A DNA stretch of 64,000 bases from Bacteroidota bacterium (GTDB lineage Bacteria; Bacteroidota; Bacteroidia; Chitinophagales; Saprospiraceae), in NCBI GenBank assembly GCA_003045895.1, contig PZPC01000005.1, positions 62,001 to 126,000 on the forward strand, given 5' to 3'. This document shows positions 9,088 through 16,615 of the stretch, piece after piece (within the stretch, counting starts at the first letter, position 1; each line of letters opens with the position of its first letter). The position numbers and the translations under genes were made by a program. The notes beneath the pieces were generated by a model. That model was not told the DNA's origin, ran no database searches, and saw only the letters and a list, made by a program, of their open reading frames with translations.

Positions 9088-9127
9088 GCCCCGCAGTGCA
9101 ATTCGCACCTGTGGGGTACTTTTTTTA
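9088..9127 (+). terminator. Terminator of the PepSY-like lipoprotein gene
   Basis: GTGCCCCGCAG pairs with CTGTGGGGTAC (one G-U type pair) around a loop that itself can pair (TGC..GCA). Seven T residues follow. Confidence 0.75.
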
Positions 9128-9207
9128 GGATCGCACAGGGAAAAGTAGTGCTTGGAGGCTTTTGTTGAAAAAGGCCGGTGGCTGCACGCAACACGCCACC
9201 GTTGTGC

Positions 9208-9503
9208 GGCGAAAGGAATTTGAAGTGGTCCTAACCTACAGCCTGTTTGTGCGGGGTTGAAAAGGGAAGACTTGCTGATGAGGCATAGCAGCCCCTTGGG
9301 AGGGGCCCACCCTCAAGGCCTGAACGCCCGCCCCGCTTCCGACCCACTGGCCGTACGGGACAAACCACCACCATTGCTGCCAGTTATGCACTGCCAACAA
9401 CCAAGCAAGGAAAACAAAACCGCTGAATGCCCTTGCTGGCCTGGCGAAGCATGTTCGCCGCAAGGGGTAGTTACCGATGAGTAAGCTGAAAGGTGGTCAA
9501 ATT
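9208..9503. repeat. Dispersed repeat, copy 2
   Basis: This is the second copy of the repeat at 4084-4397, same orientation. It is nearly identical from about 9280 to 9503 and looser at its left end ('aatttgaagtggtcctaacc'). It abuts the MITE-like element by only ten bases. Confidence 0.7.
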
Positions 9504-9518
9504 AAAAGACCTGGTTAC

Positions 9519-9685
9519 CAGTGGTCTGTCAAGTGTTAATTTTCCGGTTGAGTGTGAGCGAATTTTAGGGCCAATCAAGGCGGGGGTTCCCGCGCATAGC
9601 ACCGCTACGTAAGGGGTTCTCCAACGCAGAGTGGCAGCAAAAGACGCCACAGGCTACCTGAAGTTTTAGCCTTGACAGACCACTA
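9519..9685. mobile_element. MITE-like element, 167 bp, with 14 bp terminal inverted repeats and 5 bp target duplication
   Basis: AGTGGTCTGTCAAG at 9520-9533 is perfectly inverted as CTTGACAGACCACT at 9671-9684. The direct repeat GTTAC flanks it at 9514-9518 and 9686-9690. The interior has no ORF and includes a GCGGG..CCCGC hairpin. The structure is what a small non-autonomous transposon leaves. The mobilising transposase is not in the window. Confidence 0.65.
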
Positions 9686-9732
9686 GTTACACCGCGCCCT
9701 AAAGGACGCGGAACCAACGCGAAACCGGCACG

Positions 9733-10788
9733 TCAATCCAGGCCCAGTAGCCGTCGGTTGCTTGCCTGATCCGTGGTGCTGCCGGCGAAATCGTCGAAGG
9801 CTTTTGCGGTAACCTCAATGAGGTGCTGCTGGATGAAGGGTGCTCCTTCGCGGGCACCTTGTTCGGGGCTTTTGATGCAGCATTCCCATTCCAGCACGGC
9901 CCAGCCGTCGTAGCCGTACTGGGACAGCTTGCTAAAAATGCCTTTGAAGTCGACCTGCCCATCGCCGAGGGAGCGGAAGCGGCCCGCGCGGTTGATCCAG
10001 CTCTGGTAGCCGCCGTAGACGCCCTGCTTCCCGGTAGGGTTGAACTCAGCGTCCTTGACGTGAAAAGCAAAAATGCGCGCGTGGTAGTGATCGATGAAAG
10101 TCAGATAGTCGAGCTGCTGCAAGACGAAGTGGCTGGGATCGTAGTTGATGCCCGCGCAAGGGTGCTGATTCACGGCGTCGAGGAAGAGCTCGAAGGTGAT
10201 GCCGTCGTGGAGGTCTTCGCCGGGGTGCAGCTCAAAACCGATCCGGACGCCCGCTTCCTGGTAAGCGTCGAGGATAGGCAACCAGCGGCGGCCCAGCTCA
10301 CCGAAGCCTTCCTCCACCAGTCCGGCGGGGCGTTGGGGCCAGGGGTACACAAATGGCCACAGCAGGGCACCGCTGAAGCTGACGTGGCTGTGCAGGCCCA
10401 GGTTCTGGCTGGCCAGGGCGGCCCATTTCATTTGCTGTACAGCCCAGGCGGTGCGGGCGGCAGGGTTGCCGTGTACGGCCGCTGGTGCAAAAGCGTCGAA
10501 AGCAGTGTCGTAGGCCGGGTGCACGGCCACCAACTGCCCTTGTAGGTGTGTGCTAAGTTCCGTGATGGTTAGTCCGTAGCTGGCCACTTTACCGCGCAAC
10601 TCATCGGCGTAGGTCTTGCTGGTAGCGGCTTTCTCGAGGTCGATCAGGCGACTCTCCCAGGTCGGGACCTGGATACCTTTGTACCCCAACCCGGCCGCCC
10701 ACTGGCAGATGGCGTCGAGGCTGTTGAAGGGGGCGGTATCGCCCATGAACTGGGCGAGGAAGACGGCGGGGCCCTGGATGGTTTTCAT
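9733..10788 (-). CDS. Sugar phosphate isomerase/epimerase family protein (xylose-isomerase-like TIM barrel)
   Basis: The start is set at the ATG giving 'MKTIQGPAVFLAQF' (351 residues); the ORF-track start adds 28 residues without support. The protein is an AP-endonuclease-2/xylose-isomerase-like barrel. Metal-site-type residues are visible in 'GFELHPGEDLHDG', 'CAGINYDPSHFVLQ' and 'FHVKDAEF', and a late Glu in 'WAVLEWECC'. It is the last gene of a three-gene minus-strand set after two Gfo/Idh/MocA proteins. That pairing is known from 3-keto-sugar pathways, where the barrel acts as epimerase or isomerase on the oxidised sugar. The exact substrate cannot be read from the sequence. Confidence 0.88.
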   Translation of the reverse strand: MKTIQGPAVFLAQFMGDTAPFNSLDAICQWAAGLGYKGIQVPTWESRLIDLEKAATSKTYADELRGKVASYGLTITELSTHLQGQLVAVHPAYDTAFDAFAPAAVHGNPAARTAWAVQQMKWAALASQNLGLHSHVSFSGALLWPFVYPWPQRPAGLVEEGFGELGRRWLPILDAYQEAGVRIGFELHPGEDLHDGITFELFLDAVNQHPCAGINYDPSHFVLQQLDYLTFIDHYHARIFAFHVKDAEFNPTGKQGVYGGYQSWINRAGRFRSLGDGQVDFKGIFSKLSQYGYDGWAVLEWECCIKSPEQGAREGAPFIQQHLIEVTAKAFDDFAGSTTDQASNRRLLGLD

Positions 10789-10887
10789 GGTAGTAGCAAT
10801 TTTTTTATAGATGTGAGTGCTAAGCTGGACTTTCGGCATTAAGTTGCGGCTAAGATAAAATTTTAACCACAAGGGGAAAATCCCCCG

Positions 10888-12039
10888 TTAAAACATCGTC
10901 CATTTCTCCTGGCTCTGGTTGGAAGCTACCACCCGTTCAATGAATTGCATGCCGCGCAGGCCATCGTGGACGGTCGGAAAATCGAGGTACAGCGGATCGG
11001 GCTCCTGCCCCAACAGGCGGGCTTGCAGGCAGTAGGCGACGTTGCGGTAAATATTGGCAAAAGCCTCCAGGTAACCCTCTGGGTGACCGGCTGGAATGCG
11101 GGTATGGGCCTGGGTGGCAGGGTAGAGCTCCCCTACCCCGGTACGGCGCAATTCGGTGGGTTTGTCCAACCACCTTACGACCAGCGTATTGGGCTCCAGC
11201 TGGCGCCAGTGCAGGCCGCCCCGGGTGCCGTAGACGCGGATATTGAGGTCGTTCTCTTCACCGGCGGCGATCTGACTGGCGTGCAGGATGCCCTTGGCGC
11301 CGTTGTTGAAGCGCAGCAAAACATTGCCATCATCATCCAGTTGGCGGCCGGGCACGAAGGCCGTCAGGTCGGCACACAGTTCCGTTATCTTCAATCCGGT
11401 GATGTACTCGGCCAGGTTTTCGGCGTGGGTTCCGATATCGCCCATGGCCCCGGCCATGCCGGAGCGGGTGGGATCGGTACGCCAGTCGGCCTGCTTCTGC
11501 TCGGTGTCTTCGAGCTTGGTACTGAGCCAGCCCTGCGGATATTCCACTACTACTTTGCGGATCTGCCCCAGTTCGCCAGCGTGGATCATGGCGCGCGCCT
11601 GCTTGACCAGCGGATAACCCGTGTAGTTGTGGGTGAGGGCAAAGAGCAGACCAGTGGATTCGACCAGGGCTACGAGTTCCGTGGCTTCCGCCAGGTTGAA
11701 GCACAGGGGCTTGTCGCAAACGACGTGAAACCCGTGTTCCAGCGCCATTTTAGCCGGCGCAAAATGCAGGTGGTTCGGCGTGACGATGGCGACAAAATCC
11801 ATGCGCTCGTCGGGCAGGTGACGCTCGATGGTGATCATCTCGGCGTACGATCTGTACACCCGGTTGGCTGGCAAATGAAAATCTTCACCCGACAGCCGGG
11901 AACGTTCCGGGTCGCTGCTAAACGCGCCGCAAACCAGTTCTATCTGTCCATCCAGGGCCGCAGCCATGCGATGTACCCCGCCGATGAAGGCCCCGCGGCC
12001 ACCGCCGACCATGCCCATGCGTATCTTTCGTTTTATCAT
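10888..12039 (-). CDS. Gfo/Idh/MocA family oxidoreductase (cytosolic)
   Basis: This 383-residue protein has an N-terminal Rossmann fold starting with '[16 protein letters not shown]' (NAD(P) phosphate-binding glycines). '[27 protein letters not shown]' carries the family's conserved Lys-Pro. The C-terminal alpha/beta domain contains '[10 protein letters not shown]', with the His typical of the active site. No export signal is present. It probably oxidises or reduces a sugar or inositol hydroxyl. It lies 99 bases upstream of the TIM-barrel gene on the same strand and downstream of a Tat-exported relative, so the three are likely co-transcribed. Confidence 0.9.
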   Translation of the reverse strand: MIKRKIRMGMVGGGRGAFIGGVHRMAAALDGQIELVCGAFSSDPERSRLSGEDFHLPANRVYRSYAEMITIERHLPDERMDFVAIVTPNHLHFAPAKMALEHGFHVVCDKPLCFNLAEATELVALVESTGLLFALTHNYTGYPLVKQARAMIHAGELGQIRKVVVEYPQGWLSTKLEDTEQKQADWRTDPTRSGMAGAMGDIGTHAENLAEYITGLKITELCADLTAFVPGRQLDDDGNVLLRFNNGAKGILHASQIAAGEENDLNIRVYGTRGGLHWRQLEPNTLVVRWLDKPTELRRTGVGELYPATQAHTRIPAGHPEGYLEAFANIYRNVAYCLQARLLGQEPDPLYLDFPTVHDGLRGMQFIERVVASNQSQEKWTMF

Positions 12040-12272
12040 TTTTTGTATTGTCTTTTTAGCTACACCTCTTCCGCTTCGCCCGCCCGCTTGGACGCGCGTA
12101 ATCCTTTGATTGCTCAGCCTGACGTCGGTCTTGCCCCACGTTTACACGCTTCCACCTTTCCACCTTTGCCCAGTCTAAAACCTCCGACTTCCCACCTCCG
12201 ACTTCCGACTTCGAGCAACCTCCCACTTTCCGTTTACACCTTTACACGCTTCCCTGTTTACACTTCTCCCCC
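12040..12272 (-). repeat. Purine-rich spacer with direct repeats between the two Gfo/Idh/MocA genes
   Basis: On the transcribed strand the spacer reads as short repeats: GGAAGCGTGTAAA occurs twice exactly (+ strand 12141-12153 and 12241-12253), GTGTAAAC-like words recur, and GGAAGTCGGA(AGTCGGAGG) is reiterated near 12180-12215. No ORF of note and no terminator hairpin are evident. Confidence 0.55.
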
Positions 12273-13655
12273 TTACACTTTCTCCACCGTCCGGTTGTGG
12301 CGGCTTTGTTCGGCGAGGAAGCCTATGCGGTGGCTTTCCATGGAAGTAGCCAGGGTGGACGTGAGCAGGGCGGCATCTTGTTGGTCGACGGCTTGCAGCC
12401 AGTCGCGGACGAGGCCCCAATCGCCACCGCCGTGGCCGGAGTCGAGGGCGGCATGCTCATGGACATTCCATTTCTCTTGTTCGCCGGTGCGGAAGTCGGT
12501 GACCAGCAGGTCGGTTTCGTCGCCTACTACGTCGCCCATGCTGCCCATGATGCGGGTGCGGCGGCCCTGGTAGTGGGTGAAAGCTTCCATGTTGAAGTTG
12601 GCGGTAATCTGATTGGCAAACTGGAGGGACACGACCTGGTGGTCGGGCACGTCGTTGTCGCAGTGGTAGACACACCGCCCGTAAGGGCCTTCGGTGATGT
12701 TTTTCAGGATGGCCTCGCCGCGGGCGGGTTCGGCTTCTGGAAGGTCAAAATGGTGAAGCCAGGTGCGTTTTTCGTAGTAGATTTTTTTGGCCGAGTAGGG
12801 GCAGGTGGCTTCAACGGCGCACCCATCGGTACAGCGCAGGGTGCTGCCGGGTGGGGCGTTTTCGGCTTTGAACCACTTCAGGGAGCCGAAGGAAGACACG
12901 TATTCGCAGGGCTGGCCGATCCACCAGCGCATAATATCGAGATCGTGGCACGATTTAGCCAGGATGATGGGGTTAGTATCGGCTTCGCGACGCCAGTTGC
13001 CGCGCACGTAGGAATGGGACATGTGCACGTGCTGGATGGGCTCGAAGTGCTGCAGACTCACCAGTTCGCCCAGGACGCCGCTGTCGATCACCGCTTTCAC
13101 CTTGCGGTAGTAGGGCGAATAGCGGAGGACGTGACAAACGGCTACAATACGGTTGTTTTTTTCGGCCAGGTTCAGAATATCCTGACATTCCTGCCAGCGC
13201 TGGGCAATGGGTTTTTCCAGGAGGAGGTCGTAACCCATGGCCAGGGCCGCCATCGCAGGGCCGTAGTGCAGGTTGTCGGGGGTGGTGATAATGACCGCAT
13301 CGGCAAACTTGGGTTGTTTAAAGACGTCTTCCCAGGTGACGAACCGGTGTTGGTCGTCGATGTTGTGTTTCTTGGCGAACCGGTCGTTGCGCAGCGGAAT
13401 GGGTTCGGCAACGCCCACAATATCCAGCTGGGTGGGGTATTCGGCCGCATAATTGCCGTACACATTGCCGCGGTTGCCGGCGCCACAAACAATGGCCGTA
13501 ATGGTTTTGGACAATTGGGGCGCTACCGGCGCAGCGGGCGCCAGGTGGTAGGTGCGATCTACGGTTTTGCCAAAAGCGGTGCCGCCCAGGGTAGTACCCA
13601 GCGAAACCAGGCCAAGTGCCTTGAGTGCCGCACGACGGGAGTGGGAATCTGCCAT
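12273..13655 (-). CDS. Gfo/Idh/MocA family oxidoreductase with Tat signal
   Basis: This 460-residue protein starts with a twin-arginine-type leader ('MADSHSRRAALKALGLVSLG'). That implies export of a folded, cofactor-loaded enzyme. The Rossmann region has 'AIVCGAGNRGNVYG'; 'ITTPDNLHYGPAMAALAMGYDLLLEKP' contains the conserved Glu-Lys-Pro; 'ILAKSCHDLDIMRWW' holds the active-site-type His. A Cys-containing insertion ('CTDGCAVEATCPYSAKK') is typical of the exported subgroup. Tat-dependent members are linked to glycoside or polysaccharide modification. It is the first gene of the sugar operon and is divergent from the E1 gene. Confidence 0.9.
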   Translation of the reverse strand: MADSHSRRAALKALGLVSLGTTLGGTAFGKTVDRTYHLAPAAPVAPQLSKTITAIVCGAGNRGNVYGNYAAEYPTQLDIVGVAEPIPLRNDRFAKKHNIDDQHRFVTWEDVFKQPKFADAVIITTPDNLHYGPAMAALAMGYDLLLEKPIAQRWQECQDILNLAEKNNRIVAVCHVLRYSPYYRKVKAVIDSGVLGELVSLQHFEPIQHVHMSHSYVRGNWRREADTNPIILAKSCHDLDIMRWWIGQPCEYVSSFGSLKWFKAENAPPGSTLRCTDGCAVEATCPYSAKKIYYEKRTWLHHFDLPEAEPARGEAILKNITEGPYGRCVYHCDNDVPDHQVVSLQFANQITANFNMEAFTHYQGRRTRIMGSMGDVVGDETDLLVTDFRTGEQEKWNVHEHAALDSGHGGGDWGLVRDWLQAVDQQDAALLTSTLATSMESHRIGFLAEQSRHNRTVEKV

Positions 13656-13720
13656 AATTATTGCGTGTTTATTGATTCATACCAGCACTAATAATACGGC
13701 TATTTTAATTTTTCACCTAA

Positions 13721-13863
13721 TTATTAGCGACCAAGTAGTGGGACAAAAACAGATTCAGAATTTCCTAAGTCAAATAAATTGGATAAAACACTTGAAATGA
13801 ACCGTTTATTTATCAAATTGTCTTTGACAAATTCTGAATCTGTTTTTTTAGTGTCCCTAATAA
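13721..13863. repeat. Long nested inverted repeat in a divergent intergenic region
   Basis: AAACAGATTCAGAATTT (13747-13763) is perfectly inverted at 13829-13845. The symmetry extends outward with GGGAC/GTCCC and TTATTAG/CTAATAA after short mismatched gaps. The centre (about 65 bases) is AT-rich without an ORF of note. It could be a MITE-like relic or a large hairpin. Confidence 0.65.
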
Positions 13864-13886
13864 CAAATCCAATCCCTCCCGTCTAT

Positions 13887-13894
13887 TACCTTTG
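13887..13894 (+). promoter_or_regulatory. Candidate -7 box for the E1 gene
   Basis: TACCTTTG matches the Bacteroidota -7 consensus TAnnTTTG and ends 32 bases before the ATG at 13927. No clear -33 TTTG is seen. Confidence 0.45.
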
Positions 13895-13926
13895 CCCCAT
13901 ATTTAACGACCAAGTACCACCACGAT

Positions 13927-15921
13927 ATGGCTACCACCACGAAACCGATGATTTTCAACCGCCAGGATTTATCGAAAGAAGTATTGCTGCGGTTGTACGA
14001 AGACCTGCTGCGGCCCCGCATGATCGAGGAGAAGATGCTCATCCTGCTCCGCCAGGGACGCATTAGTAAGTGGTTTTCCGGCATTGGACAGGAGGCCATC
14101 AGTGTTGGAGCAACGAATGCCTTGCTGGCCGACGAATTCATCTTCACCATGCACCGCAACCTGGGCGTTTTCACCAGCCGGCAGATGCCACTGGCGCGCT
14201 TGTTTGGCCAGTGGGAAGGCAAGGCCACGGGCTATACCAAAGGGCGCGACCGCTCCTTCCACTTCGGGGCGCCGGAGCACCACATTGTGGGTATGATCAG
14301 CCACCTGGGCCCTCAATTGGCCCTGGCGGCGGGGGTCGCACTCGCCCACAAACTGAGCCAGGAAGGCCGGGTTTCGCTGGCCTTTACGGGTGAAGGCGGC
14401 ACCAGTGAGGGCGATTTCCACGAAGCCCTGAATACGGCGGCGGTGTGGCAGTTGCCGGTTATCTTCATCATCGAAAACAACGGCTACGGCCTCTCGACCC
14501 CCGTCAGTGAACAGTACCGCTGCGAAAACCTGGCCGACCGCGGCCTGGGTTATGGCATGCGTTCGGTCATCCTGGACGGCAACAATATCCTGGAGGTGTA
14601 CCAAACCCTGCGCCAACTGGCGGCAGAATTGCGCGAGAACCCCGAACCCGTGCTGGTGGAATGCCGGACGTTCCGGATGCGCGGACACGAAGAAGCATCG
14701 GGTACCAAATACGTTCCCCAGGCTTCCCTGGACGAATGGGCTCAGCGCGACCCGCTGGACAACTACGAGCGGTATCTGCTGGCCGAGAAAGTCCTGACCA
14801 AGGCCAGCATTACCCGCCTGCGGGAGCAGATCAAAGCAGAAATTGAAGCCGGGCTGGCGAAAGCTTTTGCCGAACCCCGCATCATCCCCGACCTGGCTAC
14901 CGAGCTCAATGATGTCTACGCGCCCTGGCAACAACCCACCCATGCCCCCGGCACCGAAACCAAAGAACTGCGTTTTGTGGACGCCATCAGCGATGGCCTG
15001 CGGGAAGGGATGCGCCGCCATAACGACCTCGTGCTCATGGGCCAGGACATTGGCGCCTACGGTGGGGTTTTTAAAATAACCGATGGCTTTGTCGCCGAGT
15101 TTGGTGCGGAACGCGTGCGGAACACCCCTTTGTGTGAAAGTGCGATTATCGGGATCGGCCTGGGCCTGAGCATTAAAGGGCGGAAATCCATGGTGGAAAT
15201 GCAATTTGCCGATTTCGTCAGTGTCGGTTTTAATCAAATCGTCAATAACCTGGCGAAATCCTACTATCGCTGGCAGCAAAATGCCGACGTCGTGATCCGG
15301 ATGCCGACGGGTGGCGGGATGGCTGCCGGACCTTTCCACAGCCAGTCAAACGAAGCCTGGTTCTTCCATACCCCTGGCTTAAAGATCGTTTACCCCTCCA
15401 ATCCGGTGGACGCCAAAGGTTTGCTGTTGGCAGCACTGGAAGACCCCAACCCGGTGCTGTTTTTTGAACACAAAGGCTTGTACCGCAAAATCAACGCAGC
15501 CGTTCCGACGGGGTACTACACGACGGAGATTGGCAAGGCCCAGCTGGTTAGGGAAGGGGAAGCGCTTTCGATCATCACCTACGGCATGGGCGTACACTGG
15601 GCCTTGCAGGTGGCGACTGAATTGGGCGTTGCGGCCGACATCCTGGACCTGCGCAGCCTGGTGCCGCTCGACTACGAAGCCATTGCAACTACGGTGCAAA
15701 AAACCAACCGCGTGCTCATCCTCCACGAGGCCACGCTCACGGGTGGCGTCGGAGCAGAAATTTCGGCCTACATCAGCGAACATCTTTTTCAGGCGCTCGA
15801 TGCCCCCGTGGTGCGGGTAGCCGGCCTGGATACCCCCATTCCTTTTGCTGCTGAACTGGAAAACCAATTTATGCCCGTACAGCGCCTGCGCGAGCAAGTG
15901 GTACAACTACTCGGTTATTAG
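13927..15921 (+). CDS. Fused 2-oxoacid dehydrogenase E1 (alpha + beta), thiamine-diphosphate dependent
   Basis: The 664-residue product joins both E1 subunits. Residues ~1-330 are E1 alpha: 'GQEAISVGA', the ThDP/Mg motif 'GEGGTSEGDFHEALN..IIENN', and phosphorylation-loop-like 'RMRGHEEAS'. Residues ~345-664 are E1 beta: 'FVDAISDGLREGM', 'GQDIGAYGGVFKIT', 'NTPLCESAIIGIGLGLS', and a transketolase C-terminal domain. It decarboxylates a 2-oxoacid and passes the acyl group to lipoyl-E2. The fusion suits the branched-chain or generic 2-oxoacid type found in Bacteroidota; substrate is not decidable here. E2 and E3 are not in the window. Note GEG in place of the classic GDG at the ThDP motif start. 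Confidence 0.92.
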   Translation: MATTTKPMIFNRQDLSKEVLLRLYEDLLRPRMIEEKMLILLRQGRISKWFSGIGQEAISVGATNALLADEFIFTMHRNLGVFTSRQMPLARLFGQWEGKATGYTKGRDRSFHFGAPEHHIVGMISHLGPQLALAAGVALAHKLSQEGRVSLAFTGEGGTSEGDFHEALNTAAVWQLPVIFIIENNGYGLSTPVSEQYRCENLADRGLGYGMRSVILDGNNILEVYQTLRQLAAELRENPEPVLVECRTFRMRGHEEASGTKYVPQASLDEWAQRDPLDNYERYLLAEKVLTKASITRLREQIKAEIEAGLAKAFAEPRIIPDLATELNDVYAPWQQPTHAPGTETKELRFVDAISDGLREGMRRHNDLVLMGQDIGAYGGVFKITDGFVAEFGAERVRNTPLCESAIIGIGLGLSIKGRKSMVEMQFADFVSVGFNQIVNNLAKSYYRWQQNADVVIRMPTGGGMAAGPFHSQSNEAWFFHTPGLKIVYPSNPVDAKGLLLAALEDPNPVLFFEHKGLYRKINAAVPTGYYTTEIGKAQLVREGEALSIITYGMGVHWALQVATELGVAADILDLRSLVPLDYEAIATTVQKTNRVLILHEATLTGGVGAEISAYISEHLFQALDAPVVRVAGLDTPIPFAAELENQFMPVQRLREQVVQLLGY

Positions 15922-16074
15922 GGGGGGGTCGTTGAGAAAAAGGTCGTGTCCGGCATTTAACATATCAATAATTTTTACCTTTTAATAAAAAGGTTTACAT
16001 TTGACAAGCTTTGAGCAGCAGACTATTTATTACATACCATTTCATTCCAGACGAAATCATCGCTGATTAGTTTG

Positions 16075-16082
16075 TACTTTTG
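16075..16082 (+). promoter_or_regulatory. Candidate -7 box for the DUF5606 gene
   Basis: TACTTTTG (TAnnTTTG) lies 24 bases before the ATG at 16107, implying a very short 5' leader. Confidence 0.45.
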
Positions 16083-16106
16083 CGGTTCGGACTAAACTAC
16101 AACTGT

Positions 16107-16529
16107 ATGAACTTAGACAATCTGATCGCAGTGAATGGCCTGAGCGGCATTTACCGAATGGCTGCTAACCGCAGTAACGGATTGATCATTGAAGATTTGG
16201 AAACGGGCAAACGGCGTTTCGCCAGTTCCAGAAAGCACCAATTTACCCCCCTGGGATCGATCGCTATTTTTACCAGCGATGGTGACTCCGTGGAATTAGT
16301 GACCGTATTCCAGAGCATGCGCGATCAATACGAAGCGCAGCCGCCGGTGGATCCCAGCGTCAGTACGGAAGAACTTTTTGCCTACTTCACCAAGATCCTT
16401 CCCAACTACGATCCTGAGCGGGTGTACCCTGGCGACGTCAAAAAGGTAATTAAATGGTTTAATAGTTTACACAGCAACGGCTTGCTCAAGGATTCCGAAG
16501 AAGAAGAAGAAGAAGAAGAAGAAGAATAG
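16107..16529 (+). CDS. DUF5606 domain protein with poly-glutamate tail
   Basis: The ATG at 16107 (MNLDNLIAVNGLSGIYRM) matches the usual DUF5606 start; the ORF-track start is 9 codons earlier and lies on the likely promoter. The 140-residue protein has an SH3-like N-terminal half ('GLIIEDLETGKRRFASS', 'SIAIFTSDGDSVEL') and a helical C-terminal half ('YDPERVYPGDVKKVIKWFNSL'). It ends in a run of eleven Glu encoded by GAA/GAG repeats. DUF5606 proteins are widespread in Bacteroidota and uncharacterised. The M3 peptidase gene follows 86 bases later on the same strand. Confidence 0.85.
   Translation: MNLDNLIAVNGLSGIYRMAANRSNGLIIEDLETGKRRFASSRKHQFTPLGSIAIFTSDGDSVELVTVFQSMRDQYEAQPPVDPSVSTEELFAYFTKILPNYDPERVYPGDVKKVIKWFNSLHSNGLLKDSEEEEEEEEEE
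16497..16526 (+). repeat. GAA trinucleotide run encoding a poly-Glu tail
   Basis: Ten or so GAA codons form a trinucleotide microsatellite at the 3' end of the DUF5606 gene. Slippage would lengthen or shorten the acidic tail in frame. Confidence 0.85.
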
Positions 16530-16615
16530 GGGTATTTTCGTTGCTAATCATGTCATGATTCCCAAAATTGCCGAAGAAGCCCGTAAAATCGGCCCTTCTG
16601 ACAACAAGTCATCTT

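Noticed and set aside
10945-12573. 542-residue ORF on the + strand
   Set aside because: It runs antisense to two Gfo/Idh/MocA genes and across their repeat-rich spacer; no family motif.
12297-13691. 464-residue ORF on the + strand
   Set aside because: Antisense shadow of the Tat-signal oxidoreductase.
13969-15339. 456-residue ORF on the - strand
   Set aside because: Antisense to the E1 fusion, whose ThDP motifs are unambiguous.
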